DNA of 64,000 bases from Kingella sp. (in: b-proteobacteria) (lineage in GTDB: Bacteria; Pseudomonadota; Gammaproteobacteria; Burkholderiales; Neisseriaceae). The stretch is from contig NZ_JAUMZV010000003.1 in NCBI RefSeq assembly GCF_030527935.1, positions 1 through 64,000 on the forward strand, read 5' to 3'. Within the stretch, counting starts at the first letter, position 1. Each line of letters begins with the position of its first letter. The position numbers and the translations under genes were made by a program. Below, piece by piece: positions 34,494 through 42,254 of this stretch. Below the pieces are notes generated by a model. That model saw only the letters and a program-made list of their open reading frames with translations. It made no database searches and had not been told where the DNA came from.

Positions 34494-35210
34494 TTAACGC
34501 CGCAGCCTGAAAAACGCTTGCAACTGCTGCCGCGCCTCATCGGCTAACACCCCGCCCAATATCGCCGTATGCTGATTCAACTGCCTGTTTTCAAACAAAT
34601 TAAGCACGCTGCCCGCCGCCCCCGTTTTCGGTTCATGCGCCGCAAAAATCACCCGCGCCACCCGCGCTTGAATCATCGCACTCGCACACATCGCACACGG
34701 CTCCAACGACACATACACATCGCATTCATGCAAGCGATAATTACCCAACGCCTGCCCCGCCGCCGCCAACGCCTGAATTTCCGCATGATGGCTGATATTG
34801 CAATCCATCACGCAACGATTATACGCCGTTGCAATGATTTTGCCGTGATGCACCACCACCGCGCCCACGGGCACTTCGCCCAGTTTCGCCGCTTCGGCAG
34901 CCTGAAAAAGCGCGGCGCGCATCCATTGTGCCATTTCATCTTGCGGCGGAAACAGCGCAACGGGCGGAGTTTCCCGCAGCTGTTGCGTCCAATATTCGCG
35001 TTCTTGCGGCGAAAGCTGCTGCACCGTTTTCAGGCTGCCTAACGCCACCAGTTGCCAAAACACGCTTTGCGTTACGCCCAACCCCACTTGCTTTAACAAC
35101 AAAAAAGTACGACAAGGATTCATCGCCTGCACATCCTGCACAGTATGCACGTTCAACTGGGCTAAGGCTTGGATAACCTTAGGCGCAAGCGGTGGCGTAG
35201 TCAGCTTCAT
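34494..35210 (-). CDS. tadA: tRNA adenosine(34) deaminase with N-terminal TfoX_C-like domain
   Basis: 238 residues from the ATG at 35210; a further ATG upstream lies within the rplT terminator and is unlikely. Residues about 85-238 are the deaminase: H-A-E-I with catalytic Glu, and P-C-A-M-C for zinc. It converts A34 to inosine in tRNA-Arg(ACG). Residues 1-75 (VIQALAQLNVHTVQDVQAM, LLLKQVGLGV) resemble the helix-hairpin-helix C-domain of TfoX, an arrangement I recall from Neisseria TadA. DUS supply L-G-S-L-K-T and F-Q-A-A in the linker. Confidence 0.88.
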   Translation of the reverse strand: MKLTTPPLAPKVIQALAQLNVHTVQDVQAMNPCRTFLLLKQVGLGVTQSVFWQLVALGSLKTVQQLSPQEREYWTQQLRETPPVALFPPQDEMAQWMRAALFQAAEAAKLGEVPVGAVVVHHGKIIATAYNRCVMDCNISHHAEIQALAAAGQALGNYRLHECDVYVSLEPCAMCASAMIQARVARVIFAAHEPKTGAAGSVLNLFENRQLNQHTAILGGVLADEARQQLQAFFRLRR

Positions 35211-35230
35211 AAAAGATAGCCTGAAAACAA

Positions 35231-35263
35231 AACAAGGAAACCTGCCAAACAGATTTCCTTGTT
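35231..35263 (-). terminator. terminator of the infC-rpmI-rplT operon
   Basis: AACAAGGAAA (35231-35240) pairs with TTTCCTTGTT (35254-35263), immediately downstream of rplT, with T-rich sequence following on the minus strand. Confidence 0.8.
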
Positions 35264-35275
35264 TTTTCATTAAAA

Positions 35276-35632
35276 TTAAGCCAAAGCAGCTTTTGCTTTT
35301 TCAACCAATTGAGCAAAGGCGGCTTTATCAAATACAGCCAAATCCGCCAATACTTTACGGTCCAGCTCAATCGCAGCGCGTTTCAAACCGTTCATGAATT
35401 TGCTGTAAGACAAACCATTCAAGCGTGCGCCTGCATTGATACGCGCAATCCACAATTGGCGGAATTGGCGTTTGCGTTGGCGACGGTCGCGGTATGCGTA
35501 TTGACCTGCTTTCATCACCGCCTGTTTGGCGATGCGATAGACATTTTTGCGACGACCACGGTAGCCTTTGGCTAACGCAATCACTTTTTTATGACGAGCA
35601 CGAGCGGTAACACCGCGTTTTACGCGTGGCAT
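35276..35632 (-). CDS. rplT: 50S ribosomal protein L20
   Basis: 118 residues, full family length. It begins M-P-R-V-K-R-G-V, with a basic N-terminal extension followed by the globular domain (GLSYSKFMNGLKRA). It binds 23S rRNA early in 50S assembly and in many bacteria represses its own operon. It follows rpmI by 12 bases. Confidence 0.98.
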   Translation of the reverse strand: MPRVKRGVTARARHKKVIALAKGYRGRRKNVYRIAKQAVMKAGQYAYRDRRQRKRQFRQLWIARINAGARLNGLSYSKFMNGLKRAAIELDRKVLADLAVFDKAAFAQLVEKAKAALA

Positions 35633-35644
35633 AGTTTAACTCCT

Positions 35645-35842
35645 TTAAGCGTAGGGTAACATTTTAGCAATGGAAGCCATATCGCGTTCATTCACCATAG
35701 CGGTGCCGCGCAATTGGCGTTTAGTTTTGGTGGTTTTTTTGGTCAAAATATGACTTTTGAACGCATGACCGCGTTTTACGCCACCGTTACCCAGTACTTT
35801 AAAGCGTTTTTTCGCGCTAGACTTGGTTTTCATTTTAGGCAT
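35645..35842 (-). CDS. rpmI: 50S ribosomal protein L35
   Basis: 65 residues from the ATG at 35842 (RBS GGAG), the standard L35 length, starting MPKMKTKSSAKKRF. The frame continues 18 codons further upstream but without homology. Part of the infC-rpmI-rplT operon. Confidence 0.97.
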   Translation of the reverse strand: MPKMKTKSSAKKRFKVLGNGGVKRGHAFKSHILTKKTTKTKRQLRGTAMVNERDMASIAKMLPYA

Positions 35843-35931
35843 GGGAAAACTCCATTCATTTTTAAGATAAGGCATCGGGCGTTTGCCATACAGCAATGCT
35901 TAAAACCCGAAACCACGGTTTTATGCCGCTA

Positions 35932-35969
35932 GAAAAAACATTTTCCTGACGCGGCGTGTATCAGGAAAA
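35932..35969 (-). terminator. attenuator-like hairpin between infC and rpmI
   Basis: TTTTCCTGA (35941-35949) pairs with TCAGGAAAA (35961-35969), followed on the minus strand by TGTTTTTT. A TATAAT box lies just upstream (minus strand, about 35975-35980, within the infC-rpmI gap), so the gap can both end infC transcripts and start new ones or regulate rpmI-rplT. Confidence 0.65.
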
Positions 35970-35984
35970 CGCGAGATTATACGG

Positions 35985-36509
35985 TTATTTTTTCTTGGGT
36001 GCAAGCATCATCACCATTTGGCGGCCTTCCAGCTTGGGGAAGGATTCAATTTGCGCTTCTTCTGCCACATCGGCTTTTACGCGCTCCAAAAGCTGCGCAC
36101 CGATTTGCTGATGCGCCATTTCACGCCCACGAAAACGCAAGGTAATTTTGACTTTGTCGCCGTCTGCCAAAAATTCGCGCACTTTTCGCATTTTGATGTT
36201 GTAGTCGCCATCGTCTGTGCCAGGGCGGAATTTGATTTCTTTAATTTGGACTTGCTTTTGTTTTTTCTTGGCTTCGTCGCGTTTTTTGGATTGCTCGTAT
36301 TTGTATTTGCCAAAGTCCATCAGTTTGCAAACAGGCGGTTTGGCGGTGGGAGAAATTTCCACCAAATCAACGTCTTGCTCTTCTGCCATAGACATGGCTT
36401 CTTTTAGGCTCACAACGCCGAGTTGCTCACCTTCACCACTAATTAAGCGCACTTCTTTGGCGGTGATTTCGCCGTTGATTCGTGCTTCGCGTTCTTGCTG
36501 TGCGATGAT
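35985..36509 (-). CDS. infC: translation initiation factor IF-3, non-AUG start
   Basis: 174 residues if started at the ATC codon at 36509-36507. No ATG, GTG or TTG exists at the family N-terminus; AGGAG is followed by C-A-T-T-C and two ATC codons, then IAQQEREARINGEI, the conserved IF3 beginning. A rare AUU-type start that IF3 itself discriminates against is the well-known autoregulation of infC. The first ATC is chosen by spacing; the second is possible. It prevents premature 50S joining and checks initiator tRNA. Next gene upstream is an orphan, not thrS directly. Confidence 0.92.
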   Translation of the reverse strand: MIAQQEREARINGEITAKEVRLISGEGEQLGVVSLKEAMSMAEEQDVDLVEISPTAKPPVCKLMDFGKYKYEQSKKRDEAKKKQKQVQIKEIKFRPGTDDGDYNIKMRKVREFLADGDKVKITLRFRGREMAHQQIGAQLLERVKADVAEEAQIESFPKLEGRQMVMMLAPKKK

Positions 36510-36684
36510 GAATGCTCCTATAAAAGGTTAGTCGGATTGGCGTTTGTGAAATAAACGCGCTTTAAGAATTTTCACAATTTTACTGGTTTTCAGGCTGCCT
36601 GAAAAGGTGAATTGTGCGGTTTAAATGATGCACTACCACAGCATACCGTACCAAATGTTATCCAAAGGTAATCTGAAATATTTT

Positions 36685-37284
36685 TCAATCAATATTTTGT
36701 ATGTCATTATCATTGACAGAAAGCAATTCCAACAAAGCACTATCATCACCAATTTCATAACCATCATTGTTATTGGAAGTTTGTTGCTCACTACTTATGG
36801 TTATGGTGGAATTTTCATATTTAGCTTGAGCCAATTTCATTAACTCATCATAGCTTTCTTTGTCTGTGCATTCCATTAATGTGCATAAATCATAAATAAA
36901 GTATGAATTCTGCCTGCGAATGTAGGTTTCTTCACTTTCATCGTTTAAATCTTCATTCTCCATATTTTCCAAAAGGAATTTTCTTTGCTCGACCAGATAT
37001 TGAATTTGTTCAACCGTTAATTGTTCTGCAAGCCATTTATCATAGGCTGCATATTTATTATCAATAAGACTGGTAAAAGGTTTCCCTTTTTGCCATCCAT
37101 ATTTTTTTGCCAAAGATACTGTTAATCTATCCAAATAGAAAATCCATTTATGACCATATTTATTAACTAAAATATACTTAACACCATTTTTAGTAATAAA
37201 CCCACAATCATTTTCAATGAGTCTGTCGTAGCCTAAAATAATTGCCTTTTGTAAATCTTCACGATTTATTTTAGATAAATCCAT
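36685..37284 (-). CDS. AT-rich orphan gene inserted between thrS and infC
   Basis: 199 residues from the ATG at 37284 (RBS GGGAGAAA). Base composition is clearly more AT-rich than the genes on both sides, with many AAA, TTT and TAT codons. The protein is acidic and Asn/Tyr-rich at the C-terminus (NNNDGYEIGDDSALLELL), with no membrane helix, signal or metal motif. MDLSKINREDLQKAIILGYD at the start suggests a helical, possibly immunity-like protein, but I recognise no family. DUS flank it on both sides (about 37309-37338 and 36587-36607). It interrupts the usually tight thrS-infC order. Confidence 0.75.
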   Translation of the reverse strand: MDLSKINREDLQKAIILGYDRLIENDCGFITKNGVKYILVNKYGHKWIFYLDRLTVSLAKKYGWQKGKPFTSLIDNKYAAYDKWLAEQLTVEQIQYLVEQRKFLLENMENEDLNDESEETYIRRQNSYFIYDLCTLMECTDKESYDELMKLAQAKYENSTITISSEQQTSNNNDGYEIGDDSALLELLSVNDNDIQNID

Positions 37285-37308
37285 CACTTTCTCCCTAAAT
37301 TTGTTTAC

Positions 37309-37338
37309 AGGCAGCCTGAAAACCCTTTCAGGCTGCCT
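37309..37338 (-). terminator. inverted-DUS hairpin after thrS
   Basis: AGGCAGCCTGAAA (37309-37321) pairs with TTTCAGGCTGCCT (37326-37338), just past the thrS stop. With four bases of loop it is tight and lacks a T run. Confidence 0.6.
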
Positions 37339-37348
37339 TGATGCCGTT

Positions 37349-39262
37349 TTACGCTGCCGGCGCCAATTCTTTTTGCAGCAGCTCGACAAACGCCGCCACG
37401 CTCATGCTGCCTAAATCTTCGGCTTTTTTGCGCACGGCAACTTGTCCGTTTTCCATTTCCTTATCGCCAATCACGATTTGGTAGGGATAGCGTTGCGAGC
37501 TGTTGTCGCGGATTTTGTAGCCGATTTTTTCATTGCGCAAATCCAATTCGGCGCGGAAACCTGCGGCTTGCAGTTTGGCAACCACTTCACGGCAGTAGTC
37601 GGCTTGTTTTTCGGTGATGTTCATCACCACCATTTGCACAGGGGCGAGCCACAGCGGGAACGAGCCTGCGTGTTGTTCAATCAGGATACCGATAAAGCGT
37701 TCCAGCGAGCCTAGTATGGCGCGGTGCAGCATCACAGGGCGGGCGCGGTTGTTGTCGCGGGTAACGTATTCGGCATCCAGCCGCTCGGGCAGCACGAAAT
37801 CAAGCTGGATGGTGCCGCATTGCCATGAGCGTCCCAGCGCGTCTTTGATGTGGTATTCCACTTTGGGGCCGTAAAACGCGCCTTCGCCTTCCAGCTCCTG
37901 CCATGTTACGCCGCAGGCGGTAAGCGCATCGCGCAGACCTTGTTCGGCTTTGTCCCAAATTTCATCGCTGCCTGCGCGTTTTTCGGGGCGCAGGGAGAGT
38001 TTGATGCTGACATCGTGAAAGCCGAATTGGCGGTAGATTTTCATTACTAACTGGTTAAACGCGCGGGTTTCTTCGGCGATTTGGTCTTCGGTGCAGAAAA
38101 TGTGGGCATCGTCTTGCACAAAGCCGCGCACGCGCATCAGACCGTGCAATGCGCCGCTGGGCTCGTTGCGGTGGCATGAGCCAAACTCTGCCAAGCGCAT
38201 CGGCAGGTCGTTATACGAGCGCAAGCCGTGATTGAAAATCTGCACATGGCCGGGGCAGTTCATCGGTTTGACGGCGTATTCGCGTTTTTCGGATTGGGTG
38301 GTGAACATATTGTCTTTGTAGTTCGCCCAATGCCCTGATTTTTCCCAAAATGTTTTGTCTAGAATTTGCGGGGTTTTGACTTCTTGGTAGCCTGCGGCGG
38401 AAAGTTCGCGGCGCATATGCTGCTCAATTACCTGCCACAGCGTCCAGCCGCGCGGATGCCAGAACACCATCCCAGGGGCTTCGTCTTGCAGATGGAACAG
38501 GTCTAGCTGTTTGCCCAGCTTGCGGTGGTCGCGTTTTTCGGCTTCTTCAATACGCGTGATGTAGGCTTTGAGCTCGTCTTTGCTTGCCCATGCCGTGCCG
38601 TAGATGCGTTGCAGTTGCTCGTTGTTACTGTCGCCGCGCCAGTATGCGCCCGACACTTTGGTGAGCTTGAAATTTTTGAGAAAACGGGTATTGGGAACGT
38701 GCGGCCCACGGCACATATCCACATATTCTTGGTGGTAATACATACCCATCGCGGTGATGTCGTCCGCCATGTCGTCAATTAAACGCAGTTTGTAGTCTTC
38801 GCCGCGTTGTTTAAAGATTTCAACCACTTCGGCGCGCGGGGTCATTTTTTTGATGACATCGTAGTCTTGGTTAATCAGCTCTTTCATGCGCGTTTCAATG
38901 GCGGCGATGTCTTCGGGCGTGAACGGTTTTTCGCTGAAAATGTCGTAGTAAAAACCATCTTCAATCACAGGGCCAATCACCATTTTTACGTTGGGAAACA
39001 GTTGTTTCACCGCGTGCCCAACCAAGTGGGCACAGGAGTGGCGGATGATTTCCACGCCTTCTTGGTCTTTGGGCGTGATGATTTGCACGCGGGCATCTTC
39101 GTTAATCGGGTCGCTGGCATCGCGCAAAATGCCGTTTACTTTGCCTGCTACGGTGGCTTTTGCCAGCCCTGCGCCGATGTCAGCGGCGATTTGGGCGATG
39201 GTGGTGGGGGCTTCATAATGGCGGACTGAGCCGTCGGGTAGGGTGATGTTGATTTGAGACAT
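37349..39262 (-). CDS. thrS: threonyl-tRNA synthetase
   Basis: 637 residues, class II. An N-terminal TGS domain (residues 1-60) and an editing domain (with HSCAHLVGHAVKQ near 75, and SGAYWRG near 205) precede the catalytic core: MNCPGHVQIF (motif with zinc Cys), FRNEPSG-like CHRNEPSGALHG, and HRAILGSLERFIGI as motif 3. The anticodon-binding domain follows from about 535. RBS CGGAGCA. Normally first in thrS-infC-rpmI-rplT; here separated by an orphan gene. A repeat element lies in its leader. Confidence 0.98.
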   Translation of the reverse strand: MSQINITLPDGSVRHYEAPTTIAQIAADIGAGLAKATVAGKVNGILRDASDPINEDARVQIITPKDQEGVEIIRHSCAHLVGHAVKQLFPNVKMVIGPVIEDGFYYDIFSEKPFTPEDIAAIETRMKELINQDYDVIKKMTPRAEVVEIFKQRGEDYKLRLIDDMADDITAMGMYYHQEYVDMCRGPHVPNTRFLKNFKLTKVSGAYWRGDSNNEQLQRIYGTAWASKDELKAYITRIEEAEKRDHRKLGKQLDLFHLQDEAPGMVFWHPRGWTLWQVIEQHMRRELSAAGYQEVKTPQILDKTFWEKSGHWANYKDNMFTTQSEKREYAVKPMNCPGHVQIFNHGLRSYNDLPMRLAEFGSCHRNEPSGALHGLMRVRGFVQDDAHIFCTEDQIAEETRAFNQLVMKIYRQFGFHDVSIKLSLRPEKRAGSDEIWDKAEQGLRDALTACGVTWQELEGEGAFYGPKVEYHIKDALGRSWQCGTIQLDFVLPERLDAEYVTRDNNRARPVMLHRAILGSLERFIGILIEQHAGSFPLWLAPVQMVVMNITEKQADYCREVVAKLQAAGFRAELDLRNEKIGYKIRDNSSQRYPYQIVIGDKEMENGQVAVRKKAEDLGSMSVAAFVELLQKELAPAA

Positions 39263-39305
39263 GGTTGCTCCGAGTGGGTATATAACGTTTTCAGGCTGCC
39301 TAATT

Positions 39306-39469
39306 AGGGCGTATTGGCACTCAACATTTTGGCAGCTTTTGCGCCATAAAACGGCATCTGCTGCGTTAAAAATACTCGCCTATGAATGGCATAGGCTCGC
39401 ATTTTCGCCTTGTATCTGCCATTTTCTGACGCAAAATCCGCTTCATAAAGTTGAATGCCAACACGCCCT
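39306..39469. repeat. MITE-like element, AGGGCG-ended, in thrS leader
   Basis: 164 bp with ends AGGGCGTATTGGCACTCAAC and, inverted, AGGGCGTGTTGGCATTCAAC. Its core CTGCGTTAAAAATACTCGCC and CGCCTTGTATC matches the AGAACCTG-ended elements although the ends differ. It lies between the likely thrS promoter and the start codon. Confidence 0.8.
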
Positions 39470-39491
39470 AAACGTGCCCGAAAAACGCGAA

Positions 39492-39520
39492 ATTATAGAG
39501 ATTATGGGCTTGATAAACAA
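39492..39520 (-). promoter_or_regulatory. likely thrS promoter upstream of repeat element
   Basis: On the minus strand TTGTTT (39520-39515), a 17-bp spacer and TATAAT (39497-39492). Transcripts from here would carry the whole 164-base palindromic element in the 5' leader. Confidence 0.55.
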
Positions 39521-39634
39521 GGCAAACAGGCTTTTCAGGCTGCCTTAAAGCGCGATTTGGCGTGAAAATAAGGCTATCAAGTAGTCGCTATATTTAATTT
39601 ACCTAATGCCATGAATAAGGCAGCTTGAAATCCA

Positions 39635-39805
39635 TCAAAACAGCTCTTTCACCGCCATATCAATCATATCCAGCTGCTGCTTATATCGGCGACAACGGCG
39701 ACAGAACAGCAAATGCGTTTGCAAAAACAAAACTTCATGGCTCTCCAATGGCATGCCGTCTAATCGCTTGGATAAAAGATAAGTTGCTTTTCGGCATCGT
39801 TTCAT
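39635..39805 (-). CDS. small zinc-finger (ZAS) anti-sigma factor
   Basis: 56 residues, start MKRCRKATYLLSKRLDG. The motif H-L-L-F-C-R-R-C fits the H-x3-C-x2-C zinc-binding anti-sigma signature, which senses thiol oxidation. Its ATG overlaps the stop of the sigma gene (ATGA), so the two are made together and in ratio. In meningococcus the equivalent is MseR, from memory. No membrane helix follows the finger, so this is a soluble redox-type anti-sigma factor. Too short to be flagged by length alone; the overlap and motif are the evidence. Confidence 0.85.
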   Translation of the reverse strand: MKRCRKATYLLSKRLDGMPLESHEVLFLQTHLLFCRRCRRYKQQLDMIDMAVKELF

Positions 39806-40386
39806 TGCTCGCTCCCGTTAAACCACTTGATTTGCAAACATTGGCGCAACCCTTCGCGGGCGCGGTGCATCATGGTGTGGAAATTAGCCACCGAAATGCC
39901 GCATTGCTGCGTGATTTCATCGCGCGCCAAGCCCAAAATTTCCGCCATCATAAACACCCGCGCCGTGTTTTCAGGCAGCTCATACAAGCAAATTTGCAAG
40001 GTTTGGTAAAACTCTTTCGCATTCAGGCTGCCTTCGGGGCTGCTCCACCATTCAGGCGCAGCCGTTGCCGACCAATGCCCATCTGGCAAAAAACAATCTT
40101 CAAACGCATCGTCCATCGCTTGCTCTTGTGGCGACATCATCACCGCACGGCGCACCGCTTGGCGGCGGAAATAATCCGTGAGCTTGTGCTTTAAAATGCC
40201 AATTAGCCATGTGCCCATTTGTGCTTCGCCACGAAACGCATTTTCCGTCTGATAAGCAGCCAAAATCGCTTCTTGCACCAAATCTTCCGCCGTATCAGGC
40301 TGATCGGGCAAATTGATTTGAGCAAAACGCAGTAAATCGCGGCGAATGCGGGCAAACTGTGCCGCGTCTAATTCGGAGAAAAACAT
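39802..40386 (-). CDS. ECF sigma factor, Neisseria Ecf/RpoE type
   Basis: 194 residues with sigma region 2 (EDLVQEAILAAYQ, GTWLIGILKHKLTDYFRRQ) and region 4 (ELPENTARVFMMAEILGLARDEI...ISVANFHTMMHRAREGLR). A long insertion between regions 2 and 4 (about 95-120) holds FLPDGHWSATAAPEWW. The pair with the ZAS protein downstream matches the Ecf/MseR system that controls methionine sulphoxide reductase in gonococcus and meningococcus. Here a methionine-rich secreted peptide lies immediately upstream on the same strand. An E-G-S-L-N stretch is a degenerate in-frame DUS. Confidence 0.9.
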   Translation of the reverse strand: MFFSELDAAQFARIRRDLLRFAQINLPDQPDTAEDLVQEAILAAYQTENAFRGEAQMGTWLIGILKHKLTDYFRRQAVRRAVMMSPQEQAMDDAFEDCFLPDGHWSATAAPEWWSSPEGSLNAKEFYQTLQICLYELPENTARVFMMAEILGLARDEITQQCGISVANFHTMMHRAREGLRQCLQIKWFNGSEQ

Positions 40387-40554
40387 AAAATCCCGCAGGG
40401 AAAAAAAATGGGCATTTTATAAGATTTCAGGCTGCATTAGAGCGATTATCGCCCCAAGGCAGCCTGAAAACAAAGATTAGCCATTTAATATAAACCTACG
40501 GCATTGCCACGCATCGCCGTCTTGCGTTTTTTAAATGGACGTAACCCTGCAAAA

Positions 40555-40794
40555 TTACATATGCTTGTGCATACCACCTTTACGCATAGATTGTTTGCCT
40601 TTGCCATGCATAGCGCGTTTTTTCATCATAGTTTTTTTGCTGGAAGATTTGTGCATCATGGGTTGTTCCATTTTGTTGTCATTCATCATAGGTTGTTCCA
40701 TGCCCATGTCTGATTTCATATCCATATCATGCGCTTGCGCCCCAGCAGACAACAAACCCAAGCTCAATACTGCACACACGATTGCTTTTTTCAT
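40555..40794 (-). CDS. methionine-rich secreted peptide upstream of ECF sigma gene
   Basis: 79 residues from the ATG at 40794 (RBS AAGGAA, spacing 7). Signal peptide of 21 residues ending A-G-A-Q-A; the mature 58 residues contain 15 Met, about a quarter, in patches such as H-D-M-D-M, E-Q-P-M-M (twice) and K-K-T-M-M-K-K, plus His and Lys and no Cys. Two readings: a sacrificial hypochlorite scavenger of the MrpX kind, recycled by a methionine sulphoxide reductase, or a periplasmic Cu(I)/Ag(I) binder. Its position next to an Ecf-type sigma and ZAS anti-sigma favours the first. No named family recognised. Confidence 0.8.
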   Translation of the reverse strand: MKKAIVCAVLSLGLLSAGAQAHDMDMKSDMGMEQPMMNDNKMEQPMMHKSSSKKTMMKKRAMHGKGKQSMRKGGMHKHM

Positions 40795-40858
40795 AATCAA
40801 ATTCCTTAAAAAATTTAAGAACGCGCATTGCACCATTGCTTTGCATCATTCCCCCCAT

Positions 40859-40886
40859 TAGACGCATCAGTCGCCAAAATCTGACA
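40859..40886 (-). promoter_or_regulatory. possible ECF-type promoter of Met-rich peptide gene
   Basis: On the minus strand TGTCAG (40886-40881), 16 bp, then CGTCTA (40864-40859), about 65 bases before the ATG. The words resemble ECF promoters with TGTCA and CGTC boxes; no equally good copy is seen before the sigma gene itself, where only TCTAAT recurs. Confidence 0.3.
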
Positions 40887-40985
40887 GCTCGATCGCAAAA
40901 AATTTTTAACTATATGATTATTATTGAAAAATAATACAATCACAAAAAACGGTATAATCGCGCCTTAATTTTAAGGAAAACACCT

Positions 40986-42101
40986 ATGCTCAACTTCACG
41001 CTCCACAAAAAAGACGGCTACGCCCGCCGTGCCACGGTTGAACTCAACCACGGCAAAATAGAAACCCCCGTGTTTATGCCTGTGGGCACTTATGGCTCGG
41101 TGAAAGCCATGACCCCGCAAAATCTGCACGACATCAACGCGCAAATCATCTTGGGCAACACTTACCACCTATGGCTGCGCCCTGGTTTGGAAGTGATAGA
41201 ACAATTTGGCGGGCTGCACGATTTTATCGGCTGGAACAAGCCCATTTTGACCGACTCGGGCGGCTTTCAAGTGTTCAGCCTATCCGATATGCGCAAGCTC
41301 ACCGAAGAAGGCTGTACCTTCAAAAGCCCGATTAACGGCGACAAATTATTCCTATCGCCCGAAATTTCCATGCAAATCCAAACCGTGCTCAATTCCGACA
41401 TCGTGATGCAATTAGACGAATGCACCGAAGGCAACGCCAGCCATGCTGTCGCGCAAAAATCGCTGCAAATGAGCCTGCGCTGGGCGGAGCGCAGCAAACG
41501 CGCGTTTGAAGATTTACGCAATCCCAACGCGCTGTTTGGCATTATTCAAGGCGCGATGTATGAAGATTTGCGCGAAGAATCGCTGCGCGGGCTGGAAGAC
41601 ATTGGCTTCAAAGGCATTGCCATTGGCGGATTGAGCGTGGGCGAGCCCAAACCCGAAATGTATCGTATGTTGCGCGCGCTTGCACCGATGCTGCCTGAAA
41701 ATAAGCCGCATTATTTAATGGGCGTGGGCACACCCGAAGATTTGGTTTACGGCGTGGCGCATGGCGTGGATATGTTTGACTGCGTGATGCCCACGCGCAA
41801 CGCCCGCAATGGCTGGCTGTTTACCCGCTTTGGCGACATCAAAATCAAAAACGCCAAGCATCGCCACGACAAACGCCCACTGGACGAAAGCTGCACTTGC
41901 TACGCCTGCACACATTTTAGCCGCGCCTATTTGTATCACTTGCACAAAGTGGGCGAGATTTTGGGCGCGCAACTCAACACCATTCACAATCTGCATTTTT
42001 ATCAAACGATTATGCAAGAAATGCGCGATGCGATTGAAGCGGGGCAGTTTGCCGATTGGCAAGCGCGTTTCCATGAAAACCGCGCACGCGGCACGGATTG
42101 A
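40986..42101 (+). CDS. tgt: queuine tRNA-ribosyltransferase
   Basis: 371 residues, TIM barrel with zinc subdomain. It exchanges G34 for preQ1 in tRNAs reading NAY codons. Catalytic Asp in DSGGFQVFSL (about 90), second Asp in FDCVMPTRNARNG (about 264), and zinc ligands C-T-C-Y-A-C with a later His (about 302-333). RBS AAGGAAA; TATAAT at 40953-40958 is a likely -10. Divergent from the Met-rich peptide gene. Confidence 0.97.
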   Translation: MLNFTLHKKDGYARRATVELNHGKIETPVFMPVGTYGSVKAMTPQNLHDINAQIILGNTYHLWLRPGLEVIEQFGGLHDFIGWNKPILTDSGGFQVFSLSDMRKLTEEGCTFKSPINGDKLFLSPEISMQIQTVLNSDIVMQLDECTEGNASHAVAQKSLQMSLRWAERSKRAFEDLRNPNALFGIIQGAMYEDLREESLRGLEDIGFKGIAIGGLSVGEPKPEMYRMLRALAPMLPENKPHYLMGVGTPEDLVYGVAHGVDMFDCVMPTRNARNGWLFTRFGDIKIKNAKHRHDKRPLDESCTCYACTHFSRAYLYHLHKVGEILGAQLNTIHNLHFYQTIMQEMRDAIEAGQFADWQARFHENRARGTD

Positions 42102-42111
42102 TTTATCAACA

Positions 42112-42150
42112 AGGCAGCCTGAAAACGGATTGATGCTTTTCAGGCTGCCT
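42112..42150 (+). terminator. inverted-DUS terminator after tgt
   Basis: AGGCAGCCTGAAAA (42112-42125) pairs with TTTTCAGGCTGCCT (42137-42150). Confidence 0.65.
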
Positions 42151-42254
42151 GAAACACCATTCAGCCAGACCACCAACCACTTTCAGCATAACAAAAACAA
42201 TATTTCAGGCTGCCTTATGCTTATTTCCCCAACCACACTAAACAGGAGAGCATC

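Noticed and set aside
39625..40194. Plus-strand reading frame of 189 codons opposite the sigma gene
   Set aside because: It is a shadow of the ECF sigma and anti-sigma genes, which have real motifs and overlap.
40555..40794. Met-rich peptide as a bufferin-type (DUF2282) RiPP precursor
   Set aside because: The mature peptide has no Cys, and no DUF692 or DUF2063 partner gene is present nearby.
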